A stretch of 64,000 nt of DNA from Pontibacter burrus (GCF_010686685.1 NZ_JAAGWD010000009.1:62001-126000); one strand, 5' to 3'; positions 26,297 through 36,622 are shown, numbered from the stretch's first letter. Notes: generated from the letters alone by a model not told the origin. Made by a program: numbers and translations.

Positions 26297-27529
26297 ATGC
26301 TTGATTACCATTTACATACATTACCAAACGGCATCCGCATTATCCATAAGCAGGTGAACCACACCAAAATAGCCCACAGCGGCTTTATTATGGATATTGG
26401 TAGCCGCGATGAAGTTCTCCACGAACTGGGCCTGGCGCACTTCTGGGAGCACATGGCTTTTAAAGGTACTGCCAAGCGCAAGTCCTTCCATATTATAAAC
26501 AGCCTGGAGTCGGTTGGGGGCGAATTGAATGCCTACACTACCAAAGAAAAGATCTGTTTCTATAGTTCGGTGCTGGACAAACATTTCGAACGGTCTTTCG
26601 AACTCCTTACAGATATTACCTTTCGATCCGTTTTCCCGGAAAAAGAAATTGAAAAAGAGCGCGGCGTAATTCTGGAGGAGATGGCGATGTATCTTGATAC
26701 ACCTGAAGAAGCTATAGTTGATGAATTCGACAACGTAGTCTTCGGGAACCATCCGCTGGGGAATAACATATTGGGCACCCGAGAAAGTGTTTCAGGATTT
26801 GAAAAACAGGACTTCCTGAATTTTATAGACCGCAACCTGAGTACCGATACCATGGCATTCTGCTCTGTGAGCAACTGGCCTTTCGAGAAGGTATTGAAAC
26901 TGGCTTATAAGTACCTGGCAGATATCCCAACTATAACCAGGAGCCGCGAGCGGGTGCCATTCCTGGAGTACCAGCCACAATCTATTACTATAGAAAAGCC
27001 TATTTCGCAGGCACATTGCGTGATTGGCTGCCCGGCCTATGCTCTAGCCGATGACCGCCGCATCCCGTTTTTTATGCTGGTAAACATTTTAGGCGGCCCT
27101 GGCATGAACTCACGCCTTAACCTGGCTGTGCGCGAAAAGCATGGGTTGGTGTATACCATCGATGCCAACTACGCCACCTATATTGATACAGGTCTATTCT
27201 CAATTTACTTCGGCACGGAGAAAAAACAACTGAAACGCACTACATCGCTTGTACTAAAAGAGATGAAAAAGCTGCGCGAAAAGCCGCTTGGCTCGCTGCA
27301 GCTGCACACCGCCAAAGAGCAACTAATGGGTCAGTTGGCCATGGCCGAAGAAAGCAACATGGGCCTGATGATGATGCTGGGTAAAAGCATACTGGATCAG
27401 AACAAAGTAGAGCCACTGAACGAGATTTTCGATAAGATAAAGAGTATAGATTCGGGACACCTGATAGAAATTGCCAATGACGTGCTGCGCGAAGATCAAC
27501 TCAGCTTCCTGAACTATGTGCCTAATTAA
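26297..27529 (+). CDS. M16 family zinc peptidase
   Basis: The 410-residue protein starts with the M16 layout and carries the inverted zinc motif HFWEH (in GLAHFWEHMAFKGTAKR, about residues 48-64) with the distal Glu in the helix of FDNVVFGNHPLG / EEMAMYLDTPEEA region. The C-terminal half has the family GGPGMNSRLNLAVREKHGL motif. No signal peptide is seen, so it is probably cytoplasmic like processing-peptidase homologues. The O-methyltransferase gene follows after an 80-bp spacer. Confidence 0.9.
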   Translation: MLDYHLHTLPNGIRIIHKQVNHTKIAHSGFIMDIGSRDEVLHELGLAHFWEHMAFKGTAKRKSFHIINSLESVGGELNAYTTKEKICFYSSVLDKHFERSFELLTDITFRSVFPEKEIEKERGVILEEMAMYLDTPEEAIVDEFDNVVFGNHPLGNNILGTRESVSGFEKQDFLNFIDRNLSTDTMAFCSVSNWPFEKVLKLAYKYLADIPTITRSRERVPFLEYQPQSITIEKPISQAHCVIGCPAYALADDRRIPFFMLVNILGGPGMNSRLNLAVREKHGLVYTIDANYATYIDTGLFSIYFGTEKKQLKRTTSLVLKEMKKLREKPLGSLQLHTAKEQLMGQLAMAEESNMGLMMMLGKSILDQNKVEPLNEIFDKIKSIDSGHLIEIANDVLREDQLSFLNYVPN

Positions 27530-27608
27530 TGGCTGTATTGCTAAATGATTAAATTGTTAAAAACCACAATAGCAATTTAGCAATCAACAATTTAACAATT
27601 TAAAAAAG
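27530..27608. repeat. AT-rich micro-repeat (AATTGTTAAA/ATTTAGCAAT type)
   Basis: The spacer contains an imperfect inverted series of AT-rich words (TAAATTGTTAAA, GCAATTTAGCAATC, AACAATTTAACAATTTAAA). It ends directly at the start of the methyltransferase gene. Confidence 0.6.
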
Positions 27609-28253
27609 ATGGAATTCATTGACGAAGAATTGCAGCAATATGCCGAGGACCATACTTCGCCGGAAAGTGAACTGCTGCGCAAGGTAAACCGCCAGACACA
27701 CCTGAGCGTGATGAAGCCACGCATGCTTTCGGGCCATTTGCAGGGGCGCTTACTGGCTATGTTCTCGCAGATGATCCAACCGAATCAAATTCTGGAAATC
27801 GGCACCTATACCGGCTATTCGGCCCTTTGCCTTGCCGAAGGCCTGCAGGCAGGTGGCACCCTACATACAATTGATATAAATGAAGAGCTGGAAGACCGCG
27901 TGCGTGGTTATTTTGCTGAAGCCGGCTTATCCGAAACTATAAAATATTATATTGGCAACGCGCTTGACATCATCCCAACTATAAACGCCACCTTCGACCT
28001 GGTTTTTATAGATGCCGATAAAATTAACAACGCTGCCTACTACGACCTTGTGATCGATAAAGTGCGCCCGGGCGGCTACATAATTGCCGACAATGTACTG
28101 TGGAGTGGCAAAGTTTTGGAGAAATACAGAAAGAAACTAGACGAAGACACAGCAGCCCTGCTGGCCTTTAATAAAAAAGTGCACGACGACGAGCGGGTTG
28201 AAAACATCATGCTGCCTGTGCGTGACGGGTTGCTGGTTGCCCGGAAGAAGTAA
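27609..28253 (+). CDS. SAM-dependent O-methyltransferase (caffeoyl-CoA OMT-like)
   Basis: The 214-residue protein belongs to Methyltransf_3. The SAM-binding motif is ILEIGTYTGYSALCLAEGL (about 57-75), followed by LHTIDINEE, and metal-site residues in FDLVFIDADKINNAAYYD (Asp at about 134 and 136) and ADNVLWSG. Bacterial members methylate catechol-like substrates, but the physiological substrate is usually unknown. It is probably co-transcribed with the M16 peptidase gene. Confidence 0.92.
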   Translation: MEFIDEELQQYAEDHTSPESELLRKVNRQTHLSVMKPRMLSGHLQGRLLAMFSQMIQPNQILEIGTYTGYSALCLAEGLQAGGTLHTIDINEELEDRVRGYFAEAGLSETIKYYIGNALDIIPTINATFDLVFIDADKINNAAYYDLVIDKVRPGGYIIADNVLWSGKVLEKYRKKLDEDTAALLAFNKKVHDDERVENIMLPVRDGLLVARKK

Positions 28254-28271
28254 GAATAGAACTATAGCATC

Positions 28272-28321
28272 AAACTATAAGTGGTCTGGAATATGGAAAT
28301 TTTCCGGACCACTTATAGTTT
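28272..28321. terminator. Hairpin terminator built on the CTATA word
   Basis: AAACTATAAGTGGTC and GACCACTTATAGTTT are a perfect inverted pair, with further pairing of GGAA/TTCC inside. It follows the O-methyltransferase gene by 18 bp. There is only a weak T tract, so function as a terminator is inferred. Confidence 0.65.
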
Positions 28322-28408
28322 CTACAACTCTGCCTTCAAAATTATATTCAGCAATTATTTTATATTAAAAACTTGGCAAAGGGTTTTAGAATACGGACCT
28401 TTTTGCTT

Positions 28409-28416
28409 TATTTTTG
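28409..28416 (+). promoter_or_regulatory. Probable -7 box (TATTTTTG) of the lytic transglycosylase gene
   Basis: TATTTTTG is identical to the sucD -7 box. It lies 112 bp before the start codon. A TTTG -33 box is not evident. Confidence 0.5.
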
Positions 28417-28527
28417 CAATTGGGTCTTCCTATATAGAACAAACTATAAATTAGCCCATTACTTCCGGTTGCCTCAACAGCAACTATAGCCAGAATACCA
28501 TAAGCCAAAGTATAATATTACCTTTTT

Positions 28528-30897
28528 ATGAGACAGCTCTCTACCCTCTTTATTTTATTGTTTCTGCCCTTGTTTGCGTGGGCGCAGCAGACCGTAGTGG
28601 TTCCCCAGAATGTGTATTTCGCGGATATACACCTTACCATTTCGGATGGTGCCCAGCAAGTGATCCAGAAAAAAGTGGATGCCCTGCATAAAAACCCGAC
28701 CTATTTCCAGGCGAAGGTTGAATTGGCAGATGCTTATTTCCCACTGATCGATCAGATATTTAAAGAAGAGGGCGTGCCTGCTGACCTTAAATTCCTGTCG
28801 CTTCAGGAAAGCGGCCTGATAGGCGATGCTGTTTCTACATCTAATGCGGTTGGTTACTGGCAGTTTAAACGCGAAGCCGCGTCAGATTTTAACCTGCGTG
28901 TAGATAATGTGGTAGATGAGCGCAAGCATATTCTGGAAGCCAGCCGTGGCGCTGCCAGGTACTTTAAGCGCAGCAACAACTACTATAACAACTGGTTCAA
29001 CTCCATTTTATCTTACTACCTGGGTTATAGTGGTGCAAAAGCAGCTACTAAAACATCCGACATCGGTGTCAAGAAAATGACCGTAACTGAGAAAACGCAC
29101 GAGTACCTGCTTACTTTCCTGGCCCATAAAATTGCTTACGAAAACCATGTTGGCAGAAATGCCAAGCCAGCTATTGCGCTTCAGCCGCTGCGTGCCACAC
29201 CTGGCCAAAGCCTTGCCGAGATAGCACTGGATAACAAAACAGATTTTGCAGAACTAGAAAAATACAACAAATGGCTATTGGGTAGCACCATTCCATCAGA
29301 CAAGGATTACTATGTAATGCTGCCTTTGCGTGGTGCAGAGCGTGTAATTCTGGCATCAAACGAAAATACAACAAACCTACCGGTTGCCAGCAGCAAGCAA
29401 AAGGCCAGCAGCGCAGCAGCGGCCATGGTTACTCGTAACGGCCTGAATGCATTAGTAGCACGCCAGGGCGACAATAAAGATAAACTGGCATTACAAGCCG
29501 GAATCTCAACCCGCAAATTCTTAAAGTATAACGACCTGCGCAGTTTCGACAAGATTGAGGCCGGCGTAGCATACTATACCGAGAGAAAAGGTACCAGCGC
29601 CACTGCTGCTGAGTTCCACGTGGTGCAGCCCGGCGAAACCATGCAGATGATCTCTCAGCACTATGGTATACAGTTAAAGCACCTGGTGTTTAAAAACCGT
29701 ATGAAGCGCAATGAAGTACCAGTGCCTGGTCGTGTGTTATGGCTGAAAAACCGCAGACCGCTGAATAAACCGGTAGAGGTACGCGAACTGAACAAACAGG
29801 TAGCTGCCAAGCAGGAAATGGCTGCCAGCGAAGTGAAGCCGGTAGCAAAAACGACAACAACTGCCAGACAAACGGACAACGGCAAAAAAGAGAACGTGAT
29901 TACACGCTTCTTCAACAGCTTCAAGAAAAACAAAAAGCAGACAGAGCCAGCTACAGTACAGGAAACTATAAAAGAAGAAACTATAGTTACAGAAGAAGAT
30001 GAAAAAGTAACTATAGAAGAGATTGCGCCACCAGTAGAAGAAAAGCCAGTGCAGCCTGTTACGCGAGAAGCCATGTACCCTGGCAGCAGAACACCTGCTG
30101 CCACAAAGCCAGCAGCGACTACGCCGAAACAGGATCCAGCTAAAACTACACCAGCTACCACTACAACACCAACACAAGAACCTGCTAAAGCTATGCCGGC
30201 TAAACAAGAGCCGGTAAAAGCAGAACCAGCGAAACCAGTAACAACTACTACGCATGCAAAAACAGCTGAACCAGTAAAGGCTACAGAACCTGTTAAAGAA
30301 GTAGTACCTGTAACCAAAACGGCTAAACACGTTGTCAAGCAGGGCGAGACATTATACGGCATCTCTAAGATGTACAACGTAACAGTTGCTGACCTTACCA
30401 GCTGGAATAAGCTTGGCGAAGGTCCATTGAAACTAGGCCAGGAACTGATAATTGCTGAGCCCCTTACACCAAGTCAACCAACTGAGCCTGCTGAGGAAGA
30501 GGTAGAAGAAGTACAGGAAATGAAACCAGTTGGCGGTAAGCACACGGTTGCTGCCGGCGAAACGCTTTACCAGATATCTAAGAAGTATAATGTAACGCTG
30601 GATGAGTTGAAGCAGTGGAATAACCTGGCGGAAGGTGTACTTTCTATTGGCCAGGAACTATGGGTAGTTACGCCACCAGCCGGTGCGCCAGTTAAATCAG
30701 AAGTTGCTCCGGCCACAGAATCTGCTCCGGTACAAACTATAACCGAAGACACTTACCACACGGTTGTAGCCGGCGAAAGCATGTATAAGATCTCGCGCCA
30801 GTATGGTGTAACAATAAAAGACATCATGGAGTGGAACAAGAAAGATGACTTTAACGTGAAGCCAGGCGAAAAACTCCTGATCAAGAAAAAGAACTAA
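28528..30897 (+). CDS. MltD-like lytic transglycosylase with four LysM domains
   Basis: The 789-residue protein has a signal peptide (RQLSTLFILLFLPLFAWAQ), then an SLT-type lytic transglycosylase domain with catalytic Glu94 in LSLQESGL and the NAVGYWQFKREAA motif. LysM-like peptidoglycan-binding domains lie at about 362-405, 600-643, 670-713 and 742-787. Between about 430 and 600 is a Pro/Thr/Lys-rich linker. It cleaves the glycan strand during wall remodelling. The linker region contains several CTATA words encoding Thr-Ile pairs. A terminator follows. Confidence 0.93.
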   Translation: MRQLSTLFILLFLPLFAWAQQTVVVPQNVYFADIHLTISDGAQQVIQKKVDALHKNPTYFQAKVELADAYFPLIDQIFKEEGVPADLKFLSLQESGLIGDAVSTSNAVGYWQFKREAASDFNLRVDNVVDERKHILEASRGAARYFKRSNNYYNNWFNSILSYYLGYSGAKAATKTSDIGVKKMTVTEKTHEYLLTFLAHKIAYENHVGRNAKPAIALQPLRATPGQSLAEIALDNKTDFAELEKYNKWLLGSTIPSDKDYYVMLPLRGAERVILASNENTTNLPVASSKQKASSAAAAMVTRNGLNALVARQGDNKDKLALQAGISTRKFLKYNDLRSFDKIEAGVAYYTERKGTSATAAEFHVVQPGETMQMISQHYGIQLKHLVFKNRMKRNEVPVPGRVLWLKNRRPLNKPVEVRELNKQVAAKQEMAASEVKPVAKTTTTARQTDNGKKENVITRFFNSFKKNKKQTEPATVQETIKEETIVTEEDEKVTIEEIAPPVEEKPVQPVTREAMYPGSRTPAATKPAATTPKQDPAKTTPATTTTPTQEPAKAMPAKQEPVKAEPAKPVTTTTHAKTAEPVKATEPVKEVVPVTKTAKHVVKQGETLYGISKMYNVTVADLTSWNKLGEGPLKLGQELIIAEPLTPSQPTEPAEEEVEEVQEMKPVGGKHTVAAGETLYQISKKYNVTLDELKQWNNLAEGVLSIGQELWVVTPPAGAPVKSEVAPATESAPVQTITEDTYHTVVAGESMYKISRQYGVTIKDIMEWNKKDDFNVKPGEKLLIKKKN

Positions 30898-30940
30898 GAT
30901 TTTTAGATTTAAATAATCTCAGAATTTCATGAGAGGTGGA

Positions 30941-30968
30941 AGAGCCAGCTATAACTGCTGGCTCTTTT
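30941..30968 (+). terminator. Terminator of the transglycosylase gene
   Basis: AGAGCCAGC and GCTGGCTCT form the stem, followed by TTTTAATTT. Confidence 0.8.
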
Positions 30969-31307
30969 AATTTATGCCTGCAACTATAAACTAGCCCTAG
31001 GTGCGACTATTGAAATGTGCTTGGGGCTACTAACCCACCCCTACCCCCTCCGAGGAGGGGAATACCCTAATATACCTCTCTAAGGAGCAGAGCTATTTCA
31101 TTTTATCTTCTTCTGGCGCGGATCTGTGATCCGTGACTTACAAATAAAGTCGGATTTGTAGTCCTACTGGGCCGGAGGCCCAACTATAGTTCGACACGAG
31201 CGAGGACGCTCGCGCCATAGTCTCACTTAAATCAGAAGAAACAAATCCCCTCCTCGGAGGGGGTAGGGGTGGGTTAATCGTTATTTGAATCAGCTTACAA
31301 CTATAAG
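30969..31307. repeat. Intergenic block with inverted CCCCTCC repeats and REP-like palindromes
   Basis: AACCCACCCCTACCCCCTCC (about 31030) and its inverse GGAGGGGGTAGGGGTGGGTT (about 31256-31275) face each other and enclose three palindromes: GCGGATCTGTGATCCGTG (about 31118-31135), TGGGCCGGAGGCCCA (about 31168-31182) and CGAGCGAGGACGCTCGCG (about 31197-31214). The whole looks like a MITE-like unit of about 245 bp. No gene is present. Confidence 0.7.
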
Positions 31308-32636
31308 CTATCTTTTCTGAGGTGGGGCAGTTAAGTTAGAAGCTGCCTGCAAACCAGTCGCTATTTCCGGGAGAATGCCTAAGCGTTGATAGATAGGGTG
31401 CACCATTTTACGCAGGCGGGGCAGACTTAGAGCTAGCGGCACTACGCAAATCGCACATAGAAAGCCACACGCTGCCAGGGTATAAGTTACCCCAATACTT
31501 TCAGCCACCGAGCTCGCCAGCATACTCCCGATAGGCGCCATCCCCATAAAAGCCGTGGAATACATGCTCATTACCCGGCCGCGCTTGTCGTCGTCCACCA
31601 GCGTCTGCAGCAGCGTATTGCACGATGCCATGGTCACGATCATTCCGAAACCGGTAAAGAGCATCAGCAGCAGCGATAAGATCAGTATTTTAGAAAACGA
31701 GAAAGCGATCAGGGCTAAGCCAAAGATGGACATCGTGAAAATGATAACCTTGCCCAAGCCAAGAACAGATTTACGTTGTGCCAGGAAAAGCGCCCCGCTA
31801 AGCGCCCCTACCCCCGATGCCCCCATCAGGAAACCAAGTGTATTAGCACCACCATGCAGAATATCGCGGGCAAACACGGGCAGAAAAACACTAAAAGGCA
31901 TCCCGAACAAACTGATAAGCCCAACCACTAAAATAAGCGTGCGGATAGGTGGAAAACTGAAAGCATAGGCAAAGCCTTCTTTCAAGGACTGAAACACTTT
32001 GCTTTCGGTCTTTACCGGTACAAATGGCTTCAGGCGCATCAGCAACAACGACGAGATAACAGCAATGTAGCTCAATGCGTTTATCAGGATACACATACCC
32101 TCTCCCACAGCCGCAATCAAAACACCGGCTATAGATGGCCCCACCAACCGCGCCATGTTAAACATCGAAGAGTTCAGGGCAATGGCATTGCTCAGGTCCT
32201 CACGCTGGTCTACCATCTCTACCACAAAAGACTGGCGCGTAGCCATATCAAAAGCGTTTATAGTTCCGAGCAGCGCGCTCAACGACAGAATATGCCAGAC
32301 TTCTATCGTTTCGGTGAGCACTAAAAAAGCCAACGTAGATGCCTGTACCATAGAAAGCCCTTGCGTTATAAGCAGAATCTTCTGCCTGTTAAACCGGTCG
32401 GCAAATACACCGGCAAATGGCCCGAGTAAAAACGATGGAATCTGGCTCGAGAACGTAACAGCTCCCAGCAGGAAAACAGAGTCGGTAAGGCGGTACACCA
32501 GCCAGCTCAGCGCGATCTGTTGCATCCAGGTACCGATCAGCGAGATGCCCTGTCCTGTAAAAAACAGCCTGTAGTTGCGGTAACGCAAGGCCCTGAACAT
32601 CCCGCCAATCTTCTCCGGTTTTGCTGTAGATTCCAT
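31308..32636 (-). CDS. MFS transporter (EntS-like efflux family)
   Basis: The 442-residue protein has about twelve membrane segments and the start MFRALRYRNYRLFFTGQGIS typical of the MFS_3/EntS-type group. Visible loop motifs are LLGPFAGVFADRFNRQKIL (the MFS GxxxDRxxR signature) and LVDDDKRGRVMSMYSTAFMG (its second-half counterpart). These exporters include the enterobactin exporter, but the substrate here is unknown and no siderophore genes are near. Confidence 0.9.
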   Translation of the reverse strand: MESTAKPEKIGGMFRALRYRNYRLFFTGQGISLIGTWMQQIALSWLVYRLTDSVFLLGAVTFSSQIPSFLLGPFAGVFADRFNRQKILLITQGLSMVQASTLAFLVLTETIEVWHILSLSALLGTINAFDMATRQSFVVEMVDQREDLSNAIALNSSMFNMARLVGPSIAGVLIAAVGEGMCILINALSYIAVISSLLLMRLKPFVPVKTESKVFQSLKEGFAYAFSFPPIRTLILVVGLISLFGMPFSVFLPVFARDILHGGANTLGFLMGASGVGALSGALFLAQRKSVLGLGKVIIFTMSIFGLALIAFSFSKILILSLLLMLFTGFGMIVTMASCNTLLQTLVDDDKRGRVMSMYSTAFMGMAPIGSMLASSVAESIGVTYTLAACGFLCAICVVPLALSLPRLRKMVHPIYQRLGILPEIATGLQAASNLTAPPQKR

Positions 32637-32998
32637 TCTTCTCTTTATACCTGATTCTTCTATGACTTACTCCTTACGCACAACAGCGCAACTATAGTTA
32701 TAAGATTTAAAACGGTGGTATGTTTAGCTGATGGCTATTCTATGGTTCGGAAATAAGGCAAACTATAGCTTCGGGCAACTATAGCTGCGTGACAGAAACT
32801 ATAAGCAATCATCAAAACTATAGTATAAAACCCGAGACTATTTTGAGCTCTTTTTTGTTGTAGCCAAAGGGGCTTTATAGTTTGGGTAAGCGCCCGTTTT
32901 TCTGTAATTTTAACATCCCATGAATGAACTGAAACTATAGTTTGCGTTATGCGGGTTTCATTCATAATTCATCATTCGTAATTCATAATTCTCTCCGA
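32637..32998. other. Divergent promoter region between the MFS gene and dnaE
   Basis: About 360 bp with several palindromes (for example 32691, 32761, 32779, 32815, 32934), and near 32955-32995 an AT-rich micro-repeat (ATTCATAATTCATCATTCG) directly before dnaE. No gene or clear promoter box was recognised. Confidence 0.6.
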
Positions 32999-35900
32999 AT
33001 GCCTGTTTTTTCGCATTTACATACCCACACCCAGTATTCGCTGCTTGATGGCCAGGCCAGCATTGGCGCGCTCATGAAAAAGGCGCAGGCCGATGGTATG
33101 CCAGCCGTAGCCATGACCGACCACGGTAACATGTTCGGTGCTTTTAACTTTGTGGCCGAAGCCAACAAGTACAATGTAAAGCCTATAGTTGGCTGTGAGT
33201 TTTACCTGACCCTGGACCGTCACCAAAAATCGTTTAGCAAAGAGCAGAAAGATGTGCGCCACCACCAGTTGCTGCTAGCCAAAGACCAAGAAGGCTACAA
33301 AAACCTGTCGAAGCTGTGCTCGCTTTCTTACATAGAAGGGGTATACAGTAAATGGCCGCGCATTGACAAGGAGCTGTTGGTGAAATACCACAAAGGCCTT
33401 ATTGCCACCAGCTGCTGTATTGGTGCTGAAGTGCCCCAGGCGATACTATGGAAGACCGAAGAAGAAGCAGAAGAGATATTTAAGTGGTGGCTCGACCTGT
33501 TTGGCGAAGACTACTACATTGAGATACAGCGCCACGGCTTGCAGAACATCGACGGCACCGGCAAAAGCCAGGAAGACATAAACCAGGTGCTCCTGAAGTG
33601 GGCCAAAAAGTACAACGTAAAAGTTATCTGCACCAACGACTCGCACTACGTGGAGCAGGACGACTGGAATGCACACGACATTCTGCTGTGCGTAAATACC
33701 GGCGAAGACCAGGGTACCCCGGTTGGTGATTTCCAGACGCGTTACTATAGATTTTTGTCGGATGACCAGAAGGTGATCTATGATACGGTGGATAACGTGC
33801 GCAATAAGTATGGCAACCAGGCTGGTATCCGCCAGATGCTGCAGCGCATTGAAGAAGCCGGCCCAAGAACCCGTTTCGGTTTCCCGAACGACCAGTTCTA
33901 TTTTAAGTCGCAAGCCGAAATGAACGAGCTGTTTAAGGATGTGCCGGAAGCTGTAGATAATACCAACGAGATTGTAGACAAGATAACGCCGCCAGTTCTG
34001 AAGCGCGACATCCTGCTACCTAACTTCCCGCTGCCGCCACAGTTTGCCAATGCCGACGAATACCTGCGCCACCTGACCTATGAAGGGGCCGCCAAACGTT
34101 ATTCCGAGATCACGCCGGAAGTTGAAGAACGATTAGACTACGAGCTGCGCATTATCCAGACAATGGGTTTTGCCGGTTATTTCCTTATCGTTCAGGACTT
34201 TATAAACCGTGGCCGCGATATGGGTGTGTTTGTGGGGCCGGGCCGTGGTTCTGCGGCTGGTTCTGCGGTAGCATATTGCGTGGGTATCACCAACATCGAC
34301 CCGATCAAGTATAGTTTGCTGTTCGAGCGATTCCTGAATCCGGAGCGTGTATCCATGCCCGATATTGATATTGACTTCGACGACGTGAACCGCCAGCGCG
34401 TGATCGATTATGTGGTAGATAAATACGGTAAAAACCAGGTAGCCCAGATCATCACCTTTGGTACGATGGCTGCCAAGTCATCTATAAAAGATGTAGCGCG
34501 TTCTACCAGCTTACCACTTGCCGAAGCCAACGAACTGGCCAAAATGGTACCGGATGCACCGGGTACCACGCTGGCAAAAGCCTTTATCGAGAACCTGGAA
34601 CTGGCCGCCATCCGTGAAGGTAATGATGCCCGCGCTGCCGTACTGAAACTGGCTGAAAAGCTGGAAGGCTCGGTGCGTAACACCGGTATCCACGCGGCTG
34701 GTGTCATCATCGCCCCAGACGACTTGACAGACTATATCCCGGTTTCGACATCCAAAGACTCCGACCTGCTGATCACCCAGTTTGATGGCAAGGTAGTAGA
34801 GAGCGCTGGTATGTTGAAAATGGACTTTCTGGGTCTGAAGACGCTGACTATCATCAAAGATGCCATGGAGCTCATCAAGAAAAACCATGGTGTGGAGATC
34901 GACATTGATAATATTCCGCTGGATGACGAGAAAACCTATGCCCTTTACCAGCGAGGCGATACGATAGGCACGTTCCAGTTTGAGTCGGAAGGCATGCGCA
35001 TGTACTTAAAAGACCTGCAGCCGACCAACATAGAAGACTTGATCGCCATGAACGCCCTTTACCGTCCGGGCCCGATGCAGTTCATCCCGAACTTCATTAA
35101 CCGGAAGCATGGCCGCGAAGAAGTAGAATACCCGCACGAGCTGCTGGAGCCGATCCTGAACTACTCTTACGGTATCATGGTGTACCAGGAGCAGATCATG
35201 CAGACGGCCCAGATCCTGGCCGGTTACTCGCTGGGTGGTGCTGACCTGCTGCGCCGCGCCATGGGTAAGAAGGACATGAAAAAGATGGCCGAGGAGCGCG
35301 AGAAGTTCATTAAAGGAGCCGGTGAGTTGCATAAGATTCCTGCTAAAAAGGCTTCGGAAGTGTTCGACGTAATGGAGAAGTTCGCCCAGTACGGCTTTAA
35401 CCGCTCCCACTCAGCTGCTTACTCTGTTGTTGCTTACCAAACTGGCTACCTAAAGGCCCACTACCCTGCCGAATACATGGCGGCGGTGCTTACCAACAAC
35501 ATGAACGACATCAAAAAGGTGACGTTCTTTATTGAAGAAGCCCGCAAGCAAGGTGTTCCGGTTCTTGGCCCGGACGTGAACGAATCGTTGCTGAAATTTA
35601 ACGTGAACGAGCAGGGCCACATTCGCTTTGGTTTAGGTGCCATAAAAGGAACCGGCGAAGCTGCCGTAGAGGCCATTATTACCGAGCGCGAGCAGAACGG
35701 CCATTACCAGGACATCTTCGATTTCTCGAAGCGCGTGAACCTGCGTGCGGTAAACAAAAAGACTTTTGAAAGTATGGCCATGGCCGGCGCTTTCGATTCG
35801 TTTGGCTTGTACCACAGAGCACAGCTTTTAGAAGTACCAGAAGGCGAGAACATCAGCTTACTGGAAAAAGCCGTACGTTACGGTAACAACTACCAGGCCG

Positions 35901-36622
35901 AGCAACAGGCAGCACAGCAGTCGTTGTTCGGGGGAAGTGCCGCAGTAGCATCGCCGTTACCCAAAATACCGGAAGTAACTCCCTGGTCTCAGGCTGAAAT
36001 GCTGCGTCGTGAGAAAGATGTGGTAGGTTTCTACATCTCAGGCCACCCGCTCGACCAGTTTAAGCTGGAGATTGACTCTTACTGCACTTGCGGCTTAGAT
36101 AAGATTGAAGAGTACAAGACCCGCGATATTAACGTAGCTGGTATGGTGACGGAAGTAGTGATCCGCACAGGCCGTAACGGTAATCCGTTTGCCCTGTTTA
36201 CCATAGAAGATTACGACACCAGCATGCAGATGGCGCTGTTTGGGGAAGATTATGTAAAGTTCTCCCCTTACCTGAAAGGTGGCCTGTACCTATTTATCCG
36301 GGGTAAAGTGCAGTTGCGCTATAAAACTGAAGACCAGTGGGAGCTTAAGCCGATCAACATTCAGTTGCTGGGCGATGTGATGGATAAAATGGCGCAAGGC
36401 GTACAGGTAAACATCAACCTGCAGCTCTTTACACCCAATATTGCCGATGCCTTAGAAGAAGCTATAGTTGCCAGCCCGGGCCAGAAACGCCTGGAACTGA
36501 CATTAATGGTACCGGAAGAACGCCTGGCGCTGCCAACTTACTCGCGCAAGTATCGAATCGACCCGAAAGTGTTCCTGGAGTCGATAAAAGAACTGGGATT
36601 GGGTGAGTGCAAGTTGATATAG
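32999..36622 (+). CDS. dnaE: DNA polymerase III alpha subunit
   Basis: I chose the ATG at 32999 (1207 residues) because it begins PVFSHLHTHTQYSLLDGQAS, the standard PHP-domain start; a TTG-initiated longer frame would translate repeat DNA. Next are the polymerase core with VGPGRGSAAGSAVAYC and the catalytic MPDIDIDFDD, the (HhH)2 region and an OB fold (about 1000-1080, NVAGMVTEVVIRTG). The length is slightly above E. coli DnaE, as in other Bacteroidota. It is the main replicative polymerase. At least two exact CTATAGTT copies lie inside the gene. Confidence 0.97.
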   Translation: MPVFSHLHTHTQYSLLDGQASIGALMKKAQADGMPAVAMTDHGNMFGAFNFVAEANKYNVKPIVGCEFYLTLDRHQKSFSKEQKDVRHHQLLLAKDQEGYKNLSKLCSLSYIEGVYSKWPRIDKELLVKYHKGLIATSCCIGAEVPQAILWKTEEEAEEIFKWWLDLFGEDYYIEIQRHGLQNIDGTGKSQEDINQVLLKWAKKYNVKVICTNDSHYVEQDDWNAHDILLCVNTGEDQGTPVGDFQTRYYRFLSDDQKVIYDTVDNVRNKYGNQAGIRQMLQRIEEAGPRTRFGFPNDQFYFKSQAEMNELFKDVPEAVDNTNEIVDKITPPVLKRDILLPNFPLPPQFANADEYLRHLTYEGAAKRYSEITPEVEERLDYELRIIQTMGFAGYFLIVQDFINRGRDMGVFVGPGRGSAAGSAVAYCVGITNIDPIKYSLLFERFLNPERVSMPDIDIDFDDVNRQRVIDYVVDKYGKNQVAQIITFGTMAAKSSIKDVARSTSLPLAEANELAKMVPDAPGTTLAKAFIENLELAAIREGNDARAAVLKLAEKLEGSVRNTGIHAAGVIIAPDDLTDYIPVSTSKDSDLLITQFDGKVVESAGMLKMDFLGLKTLTIIKDAMELIKKNHGVEIDIDNIPLDDEKTYALYQRGDTIGTFQFESEGMRMYLKDLQPTNIEDLIAMNALYRPGPMQFIPNFINRKHGREEVEYPHELLEPILNYSYGIMVYQEQIMQTAQILAGYSLGGADLLRRAMGKKDMKKMAEEREKFIKGAGELHKIPAKKASEVFDVMEKFAQYGFNRSHSAAYSVVAYQTGYLKAHYPAEYMAAVLTNNMNDIKKVTFFIEEARKQGVPVLGPDVNESLLKFNVNEQGHIRFGLGAIKGTGEAAVEAIITEREQNGHYQDIFDFSKRVNLRAVNKKTFESMAMAGAFDSFGLYHRAQLLEVPEGENISLLEKAVRYGNNYQAEQQAAQQSLFGGSAAVASPLPKIPEVTPWSQAEMLRREKDVVGFYISGHPLDQFKLEIDSYCTCGLDKIEEYKTRDINVAGMVTEVVIRTGRNGNPFALFTIEDYDTSMQMALFGEDYVKFSPYLKGGLYLFIRGKVQLRYKTEDQWELKPINIQLLGDVMDKMAQGVQVNINLQLFTPNIADALEEAIVASPGQKRLELTLMVPEERLALPTYSRKYRIDPKVFLESIKELGLGECKLI

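Noticed and set aside
29661-30377. Long minus-strand open frames opposite the transglycosylase linker
   Set aside because: They are shadows of the Pro/Thr/Lys-rich coding region on the plus strand and have low-complexity composition.
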